Assembly: GCA_006503535.1 (NCBI GenBank)
Contig: QYRS01000002.1
Coordinates: 1,736,001-1,800,000 of the forward strand
Direction of reading: 5' to 3'
From: Arthrinium phaeospermum
Taxonomy: Eukaryota; Ascomycota; Sordariomycetes; Amphisphaeriales; Apiosporaceae
Length of the DNA: 64,000 nt
Below, in pieces: positions 11,235 to 22,463 of the stretch. Below the pieces are notes generated by a model that saw nothing but the letters and a program-made list of their open reading frames with translations, was not told the origin of the DNA and ran no database searches. Position 1 is the stretch's first letter. Each line of letters starts with the position of its first letter. Both the position numbers and the translations under genes were made by a program.

Positions 11235-12083
11235 TCAACTGTTGAACACTTGCCTAGTGTACCAACCCAGGTGCTCCAAATCCGGCATGTTGAGCTCCTC
11301 GTACCATTCCAAGAGATCCACCACATTATCGAAGGCTTCAATGCCGTTTTGACCCCCATTGATCACGTAGCGCCACTGCCAATTGGTGTCCTTATCGCCT
11401 TCGTCGTATTCGCCCTCTTCCTCCTCTCCTGCGCGGCAGTAGAGCACGTAGCAAGTGGTTTCTGGGCCGTTTCCAATCTCCCAGCCAGTCAGGACCTCCC
11501 AGCCATAGAGTTCAAGGATGTCGGGGTCAACTAGAGTTGTTTGCGAGTAGTCCAATCCGTACCAAAGTGTGACCTGCTGGCCCTCCTCGTGATACTGTGG
11601 CCAGCCATGGCCAATGAGGCTGTCGATTTGGCCCATCAAAATCCAGAAGTCGTTGGGGAACTTCACCAGATCGGCCATGTCTTCGCTGCCGCCGTTATCG
11701 CCGCCAGATACTCGTAGCAGCTCGGTCGTGATGCTTTCCTTGAATTCGGTGCGGTCTCGCTCACGCCTCTCGTCATCTTTGGAGTCGACGACGCCGTCAA
11801 GGTTGAAGATTCGCACGAGCGTAGGCCACTTCGTGATGACGTCGGCAGGTGATTCGATGCGCTCATTGGGGTCCTGGTGTAGCTCAGGGTGTGAGACGTT
11901 GAGGAGCTGGTAGATGAAGTTCAGGCGCCCTGCCGCCACCAAATGGTCCGGCGTCTGGAGATCCGTGGGCTCTGCCGTCTCGGCCATCTCGACGATTGTA
12001 ACAAAGGCGGCGTGGTTGTGCTGTACGACGCGCTCGCGGTAGTGCGTCAGCGCCGCCAGGATTTCGGCCTCGGTCGGCTGCAT
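11235..12083 (-). CDS. SUKH/SMI1-KNR4-like protein, copy B (tentative family)
   Basis: Intronless, 282 aa, the same length as copy A at 9417-10265. Shared blocks by eye: EILAALTHYRERVVQHN, RIESPADVITKWPTLVR, RRERDRTEFKESI, FPNDFWILMGQIDSLIGHGWPQY, GWEVLTGW, LYCRAGEE, WQWRYVINGGQNGIEAFD and LLEWYEELNMPDLEHL. Copy B has an acidic insert (EEEEGEYDEGDKD) where copy A has a shorter loop. The two genes are inverted and tail to tail, which suggests a local inverted duplication followed by divergence. The function is unknown; in bacteria SUKH proteins include immunity proteins, and in yeast Knr4/Smi1 scaffolds cell-wall signalling. Confidence 0.72.
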   Translation of the reverse strand: MQPTEAEILAALTHYRERVVQHNHAAFVTIVEMAETAEPTDLQTPDHLVAAGRLNFIYQLLNVSHPELHQDPNERIESPADVITKWPTLVRIFNLDGVVDSKDDERRERDRTEFKESITTELLRVSGGDNGGSEDMADLVKFPNDFWILMGQIDSLIGHGWPQYHEEGQQVTLWYGLDYSQTTLVDPDILELYGWEVLTGWEIGNGPETTCYVLYCRAGEEEEGEYDEGDKDTNWQWRYVINGGQNGIEAFDNVVDLLEWYEELNMPDLEHLGWYTRQVFNS

Positions 12084-12410
12084 GGTGTTCGCTTTGGCAG
12101 TTCTGGGATGGCGGTAGTATGCGTAGAAGACGATTCTTGAGGAAAAGCCGGAAGTAGACCGGGTGGCTTTTCCCCCATATCATGAAAGGTAGGAAATAAG
12201 ATTCAATGGGGCTGTGAATGTTTCTTAGGTTATTCAGCTTGGTTTGAGTGTGCCCTTGACCTTTGTTCCACGCACTCGTGGCAAGGGCGAGACCTGATGT
12301 AATCAAATTAAATACAGCTTGAAACATGACTGGCACATATGCCCTAGACTAGGACTAATGTTACAATACATTCTCGGCCCTCGTTGCGAGTTAAGAACCC
12401 ATTTGTTCTA

Positions 12411-13475
12411 CTATTGGCTTGAACCATTGTTCCCTGGTCGATAAAAGGGGTGTATCGTGAGATCAGTTTGACTTCCTGATGACGTTAACTGGTCATCGTC
12501 ATTCACTCTCCATATCTTTGGGTTGTGATACGAGTTACCAAATGAAGGGAGCTCCTGGCTTTTGCCCTTATGAACAGCCCGGATTCGATCCTCGCAAACC
12601 TCCTCCCAAATCTGCAGCCCATCCCCCAAACGCTTAAATTGGACAAAAGATGCTGACTCGTACACCAAGCAGGGCTTTTCTTCCGTTATATTCCAAGCTA
12701 CGCCTTCATAGGTTTCCGTGAGATCCCCACGGGAGTGTTCCTGACGAGCTCGCTGCTCATCGCTCCACTTACGGGAGAGCACAAGGTCTAGCCATAGGAG
12801 GCTGGTTCTGGCATGCTTCTGGAGCGGGACCAACTTTCTCTGTATCTTCCCTTCTTCCTCTTCGCCACCCCTTGTTGGCTCTACATGGGGCTCATCCGTC
12901 GCCTCATCGATTCCCCGGAGCTTGCACCGCCTCAATGGCGGGTGGAGGTAATTCCACAGGGGCTTCCGCGAGGACAGGAACACGACCGAAACCTTCTGGA
13001 GATTAGGGCTGTAGCGTAACACGAGCTCCGGCAGCCACTCGTGGGCCTCGCCGAAGACGGGCGGCTCCACGGCCAAGTGGCGGAGGGTACGCCAAAATCC
13101 GGGGTTCGGAATAGCAGCAGCCGCCTCCTCGCGACGTTCGTCCTTCGCCATGACCTGGAGCGTAAACTGGGCATTCGATGAGCTGACGAAGAAGGCATCC
13201 ATCTCGGGGCGGTAGGGCCGGTAGGGCACCTGGCAGCCCGCCAGCCTGGAGCGACGGAACCTGACGCCCGAGGACGGGGAAAGGACGAAGGCCCGCCACT
13301 CGCGGCAAACGTGCATCAGGACGGGGAAGGCGGTGTCGACCAGGAGCGGCTCGGCGATCTGGCTGAAGCCCTGGAAGCGCAAGGGCCACATGATGTAGAC
13401 CTCGGGCTCGTCGTCGGGCAGGGCGAACTTCCAGATGGCTTCTTTGACTTCTCGGGGGGCTCTGTGGAACGCCAT
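12411..13475 (-). CDS. 2EXR domain (F-box-like) protein
   Basis: Single-exon frame of 354 aa starting at a good ATG. The start FHRAPREVKEAIWKFALPDDEPEV matches the 2EXR pattern, in which a Phe/Pro-rich start leads to an E-x-R/K-x2-IW-x-FAL helix as in fungal F-box-like proteins, though the usual 'FP-x-LP' run just before it is missing or cut short. Next comes PVLMHVCREWRAFVL, the conserved second helix with CREWR. The rest has no known fold. 2EXR proteins are greatly expanded in Pezizomycotina and their partners are mostly unknown. An extra upstream exon cannot be excluded. Confidence 0.75.
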   Translation of the reverse strand: MAFHRAPREVKEAIWKFALPDDEPEVYIMWPLRFQGFSQIAEPLLVDTAFPVLMHVCREWRAFVLSPSSGVRFRRSRLAGCQVPYRPYRPEMDAFFVSSSNAQFTLQVMAKDERREEAAAAIPNPGFWRTLRHLAVEPPVFGEAHEWLPELVLRYSPNLQKVSVVFLSSRKPLWNYLHPPLRRCKLRGIDEATDEPHVEPTRGGEEEEGKIQRKLVPLQKHARTSLLWLDLVLSRKWSDEQRARQEHSRGDLTETYEGVAWNITEEKPCLVYESASFVQFKRLGDGLQIWEEVCEDRIRAVHKGKSQELPSFGNSYHNPKIWRVNDDDQLTSSGSQTDLTIHPFYRPGNNGSSQ

Positions 13476-13995
13476 GGGACCAAAATAACAAGTGAGCAGT
13501 GGAGATAGTCACAATACCTTGGAGCTCATCGGGGAATGTAGTGGAATCAAGTCCAGCCAGAAGACCAAAAGTGTTTTCTTACTCTGCGATGCAAGGGGCC
13601 GCCTCACTTGATTGTTGCCCCTCAGCCAATATATCTCGGGGGCGTCTGCATCATATCGTTACACAAGCCAATTCTATCACAGCTCCTGACCTTATGCCAG
13701 GCTCTGAGTAAATCATGAAATTGTCATGCCATCCTTAGAGTGAAGGAACAACACATGGAAGATGGGGGAAAGAGGGATTGTTGAGGGGTCTTGACTGGGC
13801 AGATACGAGTGTACTTATAATTCACGTAGAAATTTTCTATTTTGAGGGACTATCTAGTTTGTGAAAAGTAAATGACATTGTTTCCAAGACCAACCATCGA
13901 CTAAACCAATGAAGCCTGGCAGCTATACACCCGCTTTACTCTCAGTTAGTGTGGACCCTGTGATAACATCGCCACGAGACGAGAGAGGCGTTCCC
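13476..13995. other. Intergenic region
   Basis: About 0.5 kb between the 2EXR promoter side and the 3' end of the four-helix membrane protein gene. Nothing recognised. Confidence 0.4.
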
Positions 13996-14622
13996 CTAAG
14001 GAAGACGAATGTGGCTGTTGCTTCCGAGGTTGAGCCTCTCGTACTTCTTGGGGTAGTGGGCCTTGATGTGCTCGAGGAGGGCAATGATATGCATGAAGAC
14101 ACTGAAGGACAAAGTCAGGTTAGCTTGGGTGAAGTTCTTAGGGGTACAGGGATGGGGGCATGGGTGTCAATTCACTTACAAAACGATGATGTTGATGGGG
14201 AACATGACGTTGAAGTTGTACTTGTACTGGATAGTTTGCCAGGGGTCGGGGATGGTCTTGGTCCAGATGGTGAAGATGAGAAGAATGACGCTGAGCCAGG
14301 CGTCGTTGATGGGGCCTAGGGGCTGGTACGACGTGGGACGCTCCTCGTCGCCGTCCTGCTGCTTCGACTGCCAGAGCCGGGGGAAGCGGCCGGTCCTCAG
14401 GACCAGGACGAGATTCCAGACCAGGTTCAGAAAGATGACGACGGCGAGTACGTCGAGCACGGGGGTGTAGTTGTCGCCGTTGAAGTGGAGGGTGGTGCTG
14501 GCGATGAGGAGGCCGATGGTGATCAGGCGCAGGCTCAGGATGATGTCAACGTCGCCCAAGAAAGACCTCGTGTTGTTGTGGCTGGCGCCGTCGACAGGCC
14601 GGACGATGCTTGCGGGATTCAT
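13996..14622 (-). CDS. Small four-helix membrane protein, unknown function
   Basis: Two exons, 14622-14180 and 14101-13996, with a 78-bp intron (GTAAGT...TTCAG). The product is 182 aa. The ATG at 14622 (ACC context) is preferred over an in-frame ATG at 14754, which would add a stop-free but non-hydrophobic leader. Four hydrophobic segments are visible: IILSLRLITIGLLIAS, VLDVLAVVIFLNLVWNLVLVL, WLSVILLIFTIW and a fourth that spans the splice junction, PINIIVFVFMHIIALLEHI. Between helices 2 and 3 lies a polar loop with PTSYQPLGP. The C-terminus HYPKKYERL is basic. No family recognised. Confidence 0.7.
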
Positions 14623-16750
14623 GGTGGGCGTGTTTGCTGCAGATGTAGATGTAGATATAGATGATTTATAGGGGCAGGGTATGGAAGGATGATAATGATG
14701 CTTAGTGATGCTATTATGTCGAGAGAAGAACCACAACTTCGATAGCCGTTGCACCTTATATTCATATATCTCTTGTATAGGTATCGAAATACCGCTGCCT
14801 AAGAATGCACCGTAACCCGTACCAGAAAAGGACCTCTCATGGGTTACAGGGGTTGCATCTTGGTGCAGCCATCAGAGGAGTCCACCCAATCGACCAATCA
14901 GGGGCGATTTAATTGGGTGCCTAACCTTCTGCTCCAGTTACTCCGAAGAGGGGGTCGAGCCTTTCATGCTGGTGGCTTGGTGAAAATCCTTTGATGTGAG
15001 ATCTAAGCAGTGGGAATCAGCTGTGTCCTTTGGCATGTCTGCTTTCGAATTGCTATGCATATCAAGTACTCAGGCCAAGGGTCGCCCCATATAATCATTC
15101 GTATTGCCAAGACTTTCCGGGGCCAAAGCTTGGAACTGTGTATAATTCCAACACTCCTTGTTGCCGTCGTTGAATCGGGTATATCTTTGCGATTTATCAA
15201 AGGCTGTGTTCATTGCAAAGATACTGGGTGGCTAACGCCACTATGCAGATTGTTGCTCTCTCAATCATACCGTATCTCCTCATTCTGGGATTTCCCTTGC
15301 TGACGCATGCCCCCTATTCAGTAATTCCACCAAAAAGAAAGCCGCACGACTGCACTGGCAATGTAATGTGCAAAGTCCTTATAACAGCCTTGATCTTTCA
15401 CAGATAGACCATTGGAGCTTAGATAACCAGCTGAGCATGGAAACAACAAAGCCACCCCATTCGTGGACCTTGGGTCATGCCCCAGATGGCATTGTGCTGC
15501 TTGGCTTTCCCCAAAGACATTGCCCACCACCCTGGATACACCATTGAATTCTCCACATCATTGTTACTCTCTGGATTGGCTTACTATGCTCAATGTAAGG
15601 CCCAGGTACCATTGCAACTTCTCTTCGCATATCTCACATTTTCTTGTTCAATAATGTATTCATGACTGGTTTGGGATCCCCCCTCAAATATCGTGAGCTT
15701 GCAAGCACCAACTTAAGCCATGTCACACTCGCCAGCCCGTCTAGATTCATGGCATGAATTTCATTCCCACAGTCTGGGCAGCCAAGACTTTACGTTGATC
15801 TTGATTGAACAAGCGAGGCGCGACTACGCGCATGGTGTTCTCACTCGCGACAAGTTCTCAACCCCTATTCTCTGACCAAGGTTCCGGTGGTAACACACAA
15901 CGGCTAGATATGGCTCTCCCGCAAGTGTTAGGCACGTTGCCTCCTCTCCAGACCCCGTCGAAGAAGCAAGAAGTGATGGTAACTGACGGAGACGGAACAC
16001 AACATCATCATAAAGACTAGCCAGCTCAAGCGCTGATCCAACCCCTGAATCTACAGTTTCGACCTACCAACCGCCGGCTCGGAAAGCCAGCGTGTGCCAA
16101 GCGCCTTCTCGTCGACTCCTTTGCGATTCAAGGATCTCTCTCCCTATGCCTTCGCCGAGGGCGTTTACATCCCTGTTCCCAGAATCAGTCTCTGAGTTCC
16201 GTACGGGAGATAATGTCTTGCCTCCCGTATTAGTATATTTCTCTCTATAAGCGATGATGAATTAGTTTAAATTGAATTTAGTGTAATGCCAAGTTTTACC
16301 CGTAGAAAAAGAACACCTCGGGTAAGTAGGTAACTTTAAAATTGAGTCCGGGGTCGTTTATAGGGCAACTGGTACCTATTGTCTCTTCTATAGCTGAATC
16401 TTTACGCTGAATCCCCTATAAATGAGCTTCCAGTGCCTGAAAAGCTTCAGTTTAGACGTCGGCCCGTACGAATCCCTAGTTATTTATAACTTATTGCCCC
16501 GCCCAACCCTCTCCTGTGTCTTTTCACTCACATCCAACTGCTGGGCCACTTCACCTTGCAGTTTTCTGAATAATTGCTTCTCCGTCGCCACCACCACCAC
16601 CGCCTCCTCCTCCTTCCGCTCGCGCCTCTTGTGTAAGTCTTATCAAAAACAGATAGGCCATCCCGATCGATGCTAGAAGAAAATAAACTAATCGCAGTCT
16701 AGCAACCAAGAACCATGGGTGGTCAAAAGAGAACACCGCTCCCCTTCTAG
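14623..16750. other. Gene-poor, AT-richer intergenic region
   Basis: About 2.1 kb. Only short open frames. The part from 16230 to 16420 is AT-rich. A likely 5'-UTR intron (16633-16696: GTAAGT, ACTAAT branch, GCAG acceptor) belongs to the C2H2 gene downstream. Confidence 0.4.
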
Positions 16751-17256
16751 GGAAAGGATGACCAGTGGACTCCCGAGACCCTCTCGGCTCAGATCCGAGC
16801 CAAGAAAGAGGCCAGACTGGCCGCCGAGGCCGCCGCCGCCGCTGCTGCTGCAGCTACTGGCATCTCTTGCACCGGATGCGACCAGGTATGATTCCCAATT
16901 CTCCCATCTTCTTTTCGCCATTTCTTGAAAAAGAGCAACAACACTAACACCGAGGGTCAAAACGAAACCAGACGTTCGACAGCATCGACCTGATGCAGAA
17001 GCATGCCTGGTCCGCCCACGTGGGCACGGCGTGCCAGGTCGCCGGCTGCGGCCACACCACCACCAACGAGGCGGCCATGCGGATTCACCTCTGCGACGAC
17101 CACGACCGTAGCCGCCGCCGGTACGAGTGCGGCTGGGACCCCTGCGGCCAGACGTTTCCGACCCGGATCGCCGCCAACGACTGCTTCCATAAGCACCAGG
17201 CCCTCGCGTTCGCCACCGCCGCCGCTCCTGTCCAGAAGCAGCAGCAGCAGGATTAA
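16751..17256 (+). CDS. Small C2H2 zinc-finger protein, start unresolved
   Basis: Two coding exons, 16751-16885 and 16972-17256, joined by an 86-bp intron (GTATGA, ACTAAC branch, CCAG). The product has KDDQWTPETLSAQIRAKKEARLAAE, an alanine run, then CTGCDQTFDSIDLMQKHAWSAH, a C2H2 finger (C-x2-C ... H-x4-H) that forms only after splicing. A second pair (CQVAGCGHTTTNEAAMRIHLCDDH) and a third (CGWDPCGQTF ... H-x3-H) follow. The tail is QKQQQQD. The start is a problem: the well-placed ATG at 16715 is in frame but meets TAG at 16748-16750, immediately before the conserved part. Either an exon was missed or this allele is damaged. Confidence 0.6.
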
Positions 17257-18097
17257 GAGAGAGGACGTATTCTGCTTAGCGGATGATGGATGGTATGTTA
17301 AGCGACTTGCGCCCTAACCGTAACCAAGTCATTTACTAACATACCCCACAGGAGACGGCCCCGTGATTCTGACAATATAGAAAGTCTCCCTTCTAGAGAG
17401 TTTAGCCTGTTTCGATGCAGTCAGGGGATCACGCAAACCAGGAGGCCCCCTTGTTTCCGACCATAAACTTGAGAAAATTGGCATTGGCGAAGAAAAACCT
17501 TATTCTTGACCCCATCTTGTTTCATCCCTTCTAGAACGCCTCGGAGGCTGAAGCCCTGAATGGCTGTGACAAAGGCTATTTATGTATGTGCAGTGAATGA
17601 CTCGCGGCTTTTCCAGGGAAGGACTGGCGGCGGGATGTGACAACCCCCGGGATCCAGGGTCCTCGTTAGAGTGGGATCGGCTGGGAAGCCCACATTACAA
17701 GTCATTTTTCCCCAACACACTGGGACATGGGCAACGATTCAGTAAAAAAAAAAAACGACGCAACCAAGACTCGTTAAGATCTGTGTAGATCCAGAGACAG
17801 GAGATTAGGTATTACTATGTCTAAAACTCGTCCAGGCTCTCCGGAGCATGTGGAGGGGTCTGATGCAACAGGTGGTGATGCCCCCCAAAATATAGAAGAT
17901 GCATATGTATGTACAAGACGATCGTGCATCAAAAGATGGACTCCCAAAACGCCGATGCTGGCTGATGCTGCTTCCCAATGACCCCCCAAAAGAGTGAAAT
18001 GCTCATGAAATGATGCTGAACCCCAGAAATGCGCCCGCCCCGTAGTCATGAAAATGCTACGTATATAAGATTTTGCCTCTCCATCTCTCGTTTATTA
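17257..18097. other. Convergent intergenic region with a 3'-UTR intron
   Basis: About 0.8 kb. At 17293-17351 there is a textbook intron (GTATGT, TACTAAC branch, CCCACAG) 36 bp after the C2H2 stop codon. A poly-A stretch lies near 17743. Nothing else recognised. Confidence 0.5.
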
Positions 18098-19282
18098 TCA
18101 ACCCATTATGATCGCCATGCCAGCGGCCAACGCCAACGTGCAGAGTCCCAGGGGCGCCAGGGTCATCCCGGCACCGCTATCGGGCTTATCCGAGGACTCG
18201 GCACTTCCCTGAGCCGCGCCGCCCGTCGTCGACGACGAGGAGTCCGTCGCTTGGGCGGGCGAGTCGGTGGCGCTGGAGGGCACCTTCGAGAAGGAGGCCG
18301 AGGCCGACGCGCTGGCGCTGCTGCTGCCGTCGGTGCTCGCGACGGGCGCGGTGGTCTTGGACGGGTCGCCCTTCTTGACGCCATCGCCCAGCTTCTCCTG
18401 CACCCACTTGGCGGCCTCGTCGGTGAACTTCTTAAAGTACTCGAGGTGCGCCATGGCGCCCGGGCCCTTGGGGTCGGCGCTCGCGCAGATCGGGTCGGTG
18501 CCGATGCAGTAGTCGCGGTGCCGGTCCCCGAAGGCGGCCAGCTTGTCCAGCTGGTCGCCGGGGCGGGGGTAGAGACCGTTGGCACCCGCGCCGCTCTCGT
18601 AGTTGCCCGGCTGGTTGGCCGAGTGTCGTGTATCACCGAATGTAAGAACGGCAGCGACTAGAAGACACCAAAATAGTTAGCAAGCTGTAAGTGCATTTCG
18701 AGAGAAAGAAAGAAACTAAAAACGGGCAGCTAGTGCCCCTTGGTCCATGACTCGTGGTGGAAAAGGAGCGAAACCCGTGGGAAATTACTCACGCGCTTTG
18801 CCGGCGTCGCTCTTGGGGTCGAGGGGAATAACCGGCTTCTCGACGCAGCCCTCGAAGAAAACACCACCGCCGCCGCTGAGGGCATCGCCGACCACATGCG
18901 CGCCCTGGGAGTAGCCGCTCAGGACGAGCTTCGAGTCCGGGCACTTCTTGTTGTAGGCGATGATCTGGGTGACGGTGTTGGCGCCGCCCTCGTGGACCGA
19001 GTCGCAGTAGGGGTCGGGCAGCATGTTCTGCATGACGACGTCCTCGTAGTCGCAGCTGTCGAAGCCCTTGCAGATGGCGTTGACCAGCTCGCCCTGCCGG
19101 CCCGGGTAGGGCTCGTTGTTGCCCTTGGCCAGGAAGACGTGCACGTCGGTGCACTTGCCCGTCCCCGTCGACTGCCGGGCCTGCAGGTCGGCTGGCGTCG
19201 GCGCCACGGCGGCCTGTGCGACGGCCGAGGCCGAGAGGAGGGCGGCGGCAGCGCCGCGGAAGGTCAGGCCGGTTGACGACAT
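18098..19282 (-). CDS. Secreted GPI-anchored cutinase / acetylxylan esterase-like (CE5)
   Basis: Two exons, 19282-18793 and 18657-18098, with a 135-bp intron. The product is 349 aa. A signal peptide (MSSTGLTFRGAAAALLSASA) is followed by the mature CE5 domain. The catalytic Ser is at about 125 in GYSQG, Asp at about 218 in TDPIC and His at about 234 in AMAHLEYF, all in family order, with paired Cys residues. After about residue 255 comes a Ser/Thr/Ala-rich, probably O-glycosylated linker, then a GPI-type end: a small-residue cleavage site near SGAG and a hydrophobic tail (LAPLGLCTLALAAGMAIIMG). The enzyme hydrolyses ester bonds in cutin or acetylated xylan, but the substrate cannot be assigned. 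The GPI tail suggests it stays at the cell surface. The ATG at 19282 is the first in frame. Confidence 0.87.
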
Positions 19283-19436
19283 GGTCAATCAACGTAGAAT
19301 CTAATAAGAACAAGGTCTAGAGAACCGAACGAATGGAAAAAGCAAAAAAATTCCGAGCGAGCAAGAGGTGCGAAGCGATGCAAATCTATCTTATAACAAG
19401 TAACCGGCCACAGAAACGGAATGGACAAGGCAAGTA

Positions 19437-19452
19437 GTAGTAGTAGTAGTAT
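19437..19452. repeat. (TAG)n microsatellite
   Basis: About five tandem TAG units in the 5' region of the cutinase-like gene. Confidence 0.6.
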
Positions 19453-21725
19453 TTCGTTAGAGTGTTTCCCACCAGGTTTTGGCAGCAGTCGAAGTGGGTT
19501 CAGCTCTCCTTTCCAAGGGCCCTTGATCCCAGTTTGACAAGCGAGTGGGTGGAATCTCCGGTTTTCCCAGCACACCCACACCACCAGGGCTGTGATAAGC
19601 AGCTCATCGTTGCTGGTTGCCTGTTGAGTTGTGTGTGCCGTCCGTAAAGGCTTGGTTGCGGCCTGCGACTTGGTTGCTTGGGGCTCTGCCGCCTCTGGAC
19701 TTGCCGCTTGGACTGTAGCAGGGCATTCCCGACACGAGCCCACCCAGATTAGAAGGCCGACAGGGGTCAAGGGGCAAGGGGGCTGGTCGGTGGGGTAAGG
19801 AAAGCGAGATCACCAACCAAGTCCTTCGCGAATGTCCACATCGTCTCCATTCCACGAGAGACATTGCGTAGTTTATCGTGCACGGAAGCACCTGTGGTCA
19901 TGAGCCGGGCTCCTCTCGCCTTACCGAATGCCAAAGGCAGGACATGGTCTGGACATGGGCAGCCGAAACACAAGAAACCGGTCGGGAAACGTTTCGGCGG
20001 CGACGTGGGCAATGACAGCATGCAGCACGTAGCTAGATGCATACGTCTCCGACTTGCAAAAGCAACAGGTTTTGTTACAAAGTTGCGTCAATGATGTTAC
20101 CCTGTAACCTTGCGGCTCCCAGATCCCAGGCGGTGGTGGTCAGTTTGTAGTTGAAGAAAATGCCCCCCAGATCTTGGCATTGGACAGACATGGCAAAACC
20201 CAATTGGGAATCGGGTTATGGGCGTCGACAAATATGCGGGCAGCGCACAGCCTGCAGAAGGAGGGGCACGCATGCGCCTACCCTTTACGATAACCAGAAG
20301 TCGCCTGCATGCGGAAATAGGGAAAAGGATTTTTTACGAGAAGACCCTTTTGCAGACTTCGTGACTGCTCGACACGAGACGCGCTCTGGACGAGCTGTGG
20401 TCTGGCATCGGTCCTTTCAACCTTTGCTCCCGGCTACTGCGCATAGTTGTGAGAACTATCGTCTGATCAGCGCGAAAGGCGGAACGCTAAGGGCAAGCAA
20501 GTTTGACCCCCAGTGGTCAAGCCCAATTTTCTCATTACTACTATTTTAGGGATCTGTCGGCCCATGGACAGAATAGGCATCTGCTAAACACATCCAGATC
20601 CAGTTGCCAGTCTGCGCTATCAGTCATCATCTCCCAGTGTCGCATCGAGGATGTTCGCTTCCAGCAAGCGCCGTTCAGGCACATATATTACTCATCCTAA
20701 CACGACAGGCCATGTTTGTGCCGGACCTGGAAGAGTAGCGTTGTGTTATCGCATGCTTGTGGAATGGCTGCAGTAGTGGTATCCAATGGTTGACTGTATC
20801 CATTCACTTTCCCGTCAACCAAAGGCCAGGCACCAGGAGTTCTGGCCAGGAGCCAGGGTGAGCAATCATTCCGGAGGATTAGAAACGGTTACCTCCACAC
20901 TGGAGTGCTGGCCCACCCTTAGAAGACCGTGTCTTTCAGTTAATACAACAACAACATATTCCATAGATGCATAAGTAACAAATGATTCAAGGCATAGTAT
21001 TATTTCCTGCCCACGAACAAAAAAGAATCGTCATAAATATTTTCCCTTTATGCATCCTCTGTGATACCCAGCCGGTAGTCGGGACATCGGGCACTTTTCG
21101 GGGAAGTGAAGCCCACCTAGTGGGACTCCCCCCATAACAGCTGAGGTGGACTAAGCTCCAGCCAGTGGGTTTTGCCTTGTAGTCCCGACGTCACAACCTT
21201 GAGCGGATCGATTTGTCCCCGAGCGAAAAGAGATCGCTGCAAGATACGATCTATCTCGAAGTTTTCGATACACTGGTTTTAACTGTAGAAACTTGGTTGT
21301 AGCTTTGGTGTTCAATGCATTGTTCACTTGACCATCAGGAAGAATGGGGGTGAGAGGGGGATCTTCAGGTGTGTGTCCTGTGTTGATGGTAGCTGCACTG
21401 ACTTGGCCAGCACTCAATACCAAGCACATACAGTCAAACTCACGCACATAGAGAGATATGTAAGCCAACAATATACTTGCCAGTCTCATCCAACAACAAA
21501 ATCGGCACACCTTTACTTGATCATAAGTGAAGGGGATGTTCATTCAGATATATCTGGGTTGTCCAGACTCAGTCCCGAAGTGCTGGCGGGGTTCGCCCAA
21601 ATCTCTGAGCTGGCGGCGAGGTGCAACCACTCCCATGATCTACGCAGCCCTCTGTACTGCATTTGATCAGTTATGACACCCACGTAGCCTCTTCTACAGC
21701 AGGACAATGTCGGGTATTAGGAACC

Positions 21726-21790
21726 ATAACCCTAACCGGAACCGTAACCCTAACCGCAACCGTAACCCCAACCGGAACCGTAACCCTGAC
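21726..21790. repeat. Degenerate telomere-like hexamer array
   Basis: About ten tandem AACCNN hexamers. The variants CT, GG, GT, GC and CC at the last two bases recur in a near-periodic order, with AACCCT as the telomeric type. Confidence 0.7.
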
Positions 21791-22463
21791 TGGATGCACC
21801 GCCGCGACTAGATGCGACGCTTCACTTTTGACGCTGTAAGGCCAGCATAACATGCCAGGCGGTATCGATGAGGAGCTCCTAGCTAGTATTGAGCTTGTGG
21901 AAGCCTTGTTGCGTGCCGTAGCACATTCAACCTAGCCCTCGGTGGCTGAAAAGGGGGAGGCGGAGGAGCTTCTCACGCACAACATCCCAAAGTGAACATG
22001 TCGTGCCCAATAGTAGGCGCATAGAACCACAAAACGTTGCCTACAAGTTAAGCACTAGCCCATTTCATGGTAGGTGTCTACGTGGCATCGCAATGAGATA
22101 CCGTGACTGTCCCTAGGAGCTGTACCCCCCTGAAGGAAAAGGGAGAATACGATGACAGTCTATCAAGACATTATACATGGTGCTGTTCGTCAATGTGGTC
22201 CAAAAAGTGGTCATTCATTTCATTATCGTTCTCATATCGACCTGTCTAAGCCCGTGATCATCTCGCTACCTGCTTTGGGTCCACGTGCCTCGCCATACAT
22301 ATCTGTGTGCTTGCCAAAACCATGGTACCTGCAGACTCTCCCAAATTTTAAGTAGTATATACATATCTTGCAGTTGCGCTTGTAGTATTTTGAATCAAAT
22401 TTTGATCCATGACGCTCTGCTGCTACCCCAGTGTGTTGGTGTGTTGGACACCATTTCGAGCTT

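Larger units (their letters stand above)
19283..22463. other. 3.2-kb gene-poor region
   Basis: Contains a TAG trinucleotide run near 19437-19450, many short frames without domains and a degenerate telomere-like array (21726-21790). I see no transposase, reverse transcriptase or RNA gene. Confidence 0.4.

Noticed and set aside
16719..16750. Short GTGGTC...CTAG segment as an intron removing the TAG of the C2H2 gene
   Set aside because: About 32 nt, too short, and no branch site.
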